This document shows, in pieces, positions 5,866-6,690 of a stretch of DNA of 6,690 nucleotides. The notes beneath the pieces are model-generated. The model was not told the DNA's origin. It did not search any database and saw nothing but the letters and a program-made list of their open reading frames with translations. This stretch comes from Actinomycetota bacterium. GTDB taxonomy: Bacteria > Actinomycetota > Thermoleophilia > Solirubrobacterales > Solirubrobacteraceae. The stretch's first letter is position 1, and the number at the start of each line of letters is the position of its first letter. The translations under genes and the position numbers were made by a program. Location of the stretch: NCBI GenBank assembly GCA_019348575.1, contig JAHWJE010000090.1:1-6690 (forward strand), in the 5' to 3' direction.

Positions 5866-5909
5866 GGTTCTCGCCCGCCGCGCCGCCACGCGCGGGCGCT
5901 TCGCCTGCC

Positions 5910-6690
5910 ATGTCCCTGCGCCCGCTTCTCGCCCACCTCACGAACGCCGACGACGGCGCGACGCTCGCGCGCGACGGCGGCGCGGCATTCGTCTCCTCGT
6001 CGCTGCGGCCCTACGTGCTCGCGGCGCTCGCCGACGAGGATGCCGCACGGCCGGCGCTCGTCGTCGCCGGCGACGACCGCCAGGCGCGCGACCTCGCCGC
6101 CGACCTGCGCGCGTGGCTGCACCCGCGTCCGGTGCGCTTCTATCCGAGCCGCGGCGTCGCCTACGAGTCGCACCTGACGCCTCCGCCACACCTCGTCGGA
6201 CTGCGCGTCGCGGCGCTCGACGCGCTGCTCGACGACGACCGCCACGGCGGCGCCGAGGGAGCGCCGGTCGTCGTCGTCTCCGCCGTCGCGCTGAGCGAGA
6301 AGGTCCCCGACCCGGCGCTGCGCCCGCGCTCGTTTCGGCTGCGCGTCGGCGAGCTGCTGGACCTCGACGAGTGCATGGCCGAGCTCGTCGCCGCGGGCTA
6401 CGAGCGCGTCGACCAGGTCTCCGAGCGCGGCGAGTTCGCCGCCCGCGGCGGCCTGCTGGACATCTATCCCGCGACCGAGGACCGCGCGGTGCGCGTCGAC
6501 ATGTTCGACGTCGAGATCGAGTCGCTGCGCTGGTTCTCGACCTTCACGCAGCGCTCGCTCGGCGAGACGCAGGAGGTCGAGATCGCGCCCGCCGCCGAGC
6601 TGGCGGCCGAGCATCGCCGTGACTGGGGGATGGCGGAGCGTGAGGGGGCGAAGCCCCCTCGGATCGCGGCGCTCGAGTTCGGAGCAGGGC
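5910..6690 (+). CDS. mfd: Transcription-repair coupling factor Mfd, N-terminal part (runs off right edge)
   Basis: Mfd is a DNA translocase that removes RNA polymerase stalled at lesions and recruits UvrA. Only the first 260 codons are present, covering the N-terminal UvrB-like module. Recognisable parts are ALVVAGDDRQARDLAADLR (about 53-71), the FYPSRGVAYESHLTPPP loop (about 80-96), VVVVSAVALSEKVP (about 126-139), and the family hallmark RGEFAARGGLLDIYPAT (173-189) followed by VRVDMFDVEIESLRWFS (about 194-210). The hallmark matches the RGEFAVRGGILDIF segment of mycobacterial Mfd. After AAELAAEHRRD (about 228-238) family resemblance fades: the stretch WGMAEREGAKPPRIAALEFGAG contains an in-frame palindrome and uses GGG and GGA for glycine, where the upstream part uses mostly GGC. 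The frame is open to the edge, so it cannot be told here whether the full helicase follows. The ATG at 5910 begins directly before the conserved domain, without a clear Shine-Dalgarno. Confidence 0.93.
   Translation, partial: MSLRPLLAHLTNADDGATLARDGGAAFVSSSLRPYVLAALADEDAARPALVVAGDDRQARDLAADLRAWLHPRPVRFYPSRGVAYESHLTPPPHLVGLRVAALDALLDDDRHGGAEGAPVVVVSAVALSEKVPDPALRPRSFRLRVGELLDLDECMAELVAAGYERVDQVSERGEFAARGGLLDIYPATEDRAVRVDMFDVEIESLRWFSTFTQRSLGETQEVEIAPAAELAAEHRRDWGMAEREGAKPPRIAALEFGAG
6642..6660. repeat. Perfect GC-rich palindrome with GAA loop, inside mfd
   Basis: GAGGGGGC (6642-6649), loop GAA, GCCCCCTC (6653-6660): a perfect 8-bp inverted repeat. Its centre is GCGAAGC, a sequence known to form an unusually stable DNA mini-hairpin. 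It is read in frame as residues 245-251 of mfd (EGAKPPR). It resembles the REP-like palindromes scattered in high-GC genomes, but only this copy is in the window. Confidence 0.6.

Noticed and set aside
5684..6622. 312-codon plus-strand frame overlapping the start of mfd
   Set aside because: Arginine/alanine-rich out-of-frame reading of the mfd region; the mfd frame carries the conserved motifs.

Overview
The window is very GC-rich (GC-biased third codon positions throughout) and reads as chromosomal DNA of a high-GC actinobacterium. The DUF4235-type protein, the acidic-tailed CTC-type bL25, the secreted and Tat-type exported proteins, and the rplY-pth-mfd gene order all fit. The overall style resembles the Thermoleophilia (Solirubrobacterales), but that placement is inference without any database search.

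Layout, left to right. Positions 1-240 (minus) hold the start of a DUF4235-like small membrane protein that runs off the left edge. A 57-bp divergent spacer follows. Then come three plus-strand genes, close together: an unrecognised soluble protein of 232 residues (298-996), an unrecognised small membrane-anchored or exported protein of 150 residues (1017-1469), and a secreted family 2 glycoside hydrolase of 629 residues with both catalytic glutamates (1497-3386). After a short GC-rich gap with a -10-like TACCCT almost touching the start codon comes a housekeeping pair: rplY/ctc (bL25, 3440-4132) and pth (peptidyl-tRNA hydrolase, 4142-4732). mfd (transcription-repair coupling factor) starts at 5910 and runs off the right edge.

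rplY, pth and mfd are often neighbours in Gram-positive bacteria. Here pth and mfd are separated by about 1.2 kb holding two minus-strand items. One is a twin-arginine-type exported ferritin-like protein (5753-4929). The other, just downstream of it, is a 56-codon open stretch that looks like the C-terminal tail of a cobalamin-pathway tetrapyrrole methylase (CobM-like) with no body, probably a gene remnant. A 9-bp stem-loop sits between the convergent pth and ferritin-like genes and is a likely terminator.

The observations most worth a second look are the methylase remnant and ferritin-like gene inside the rplY-pth-mfd cluster, a perfect GC-rich palindrome placed in frame inside mfd where codon use and family resemblance change, an inverted repeat overlapping the glycosidase start codon, and several -10-like hexamers 7-11 nt from start codons that suggest leaderless or short-leader transcripts. 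I found no CRISPR array, tRNA, rRNA or recognisable transposase. No stretch over 300 bases lacks a gene.
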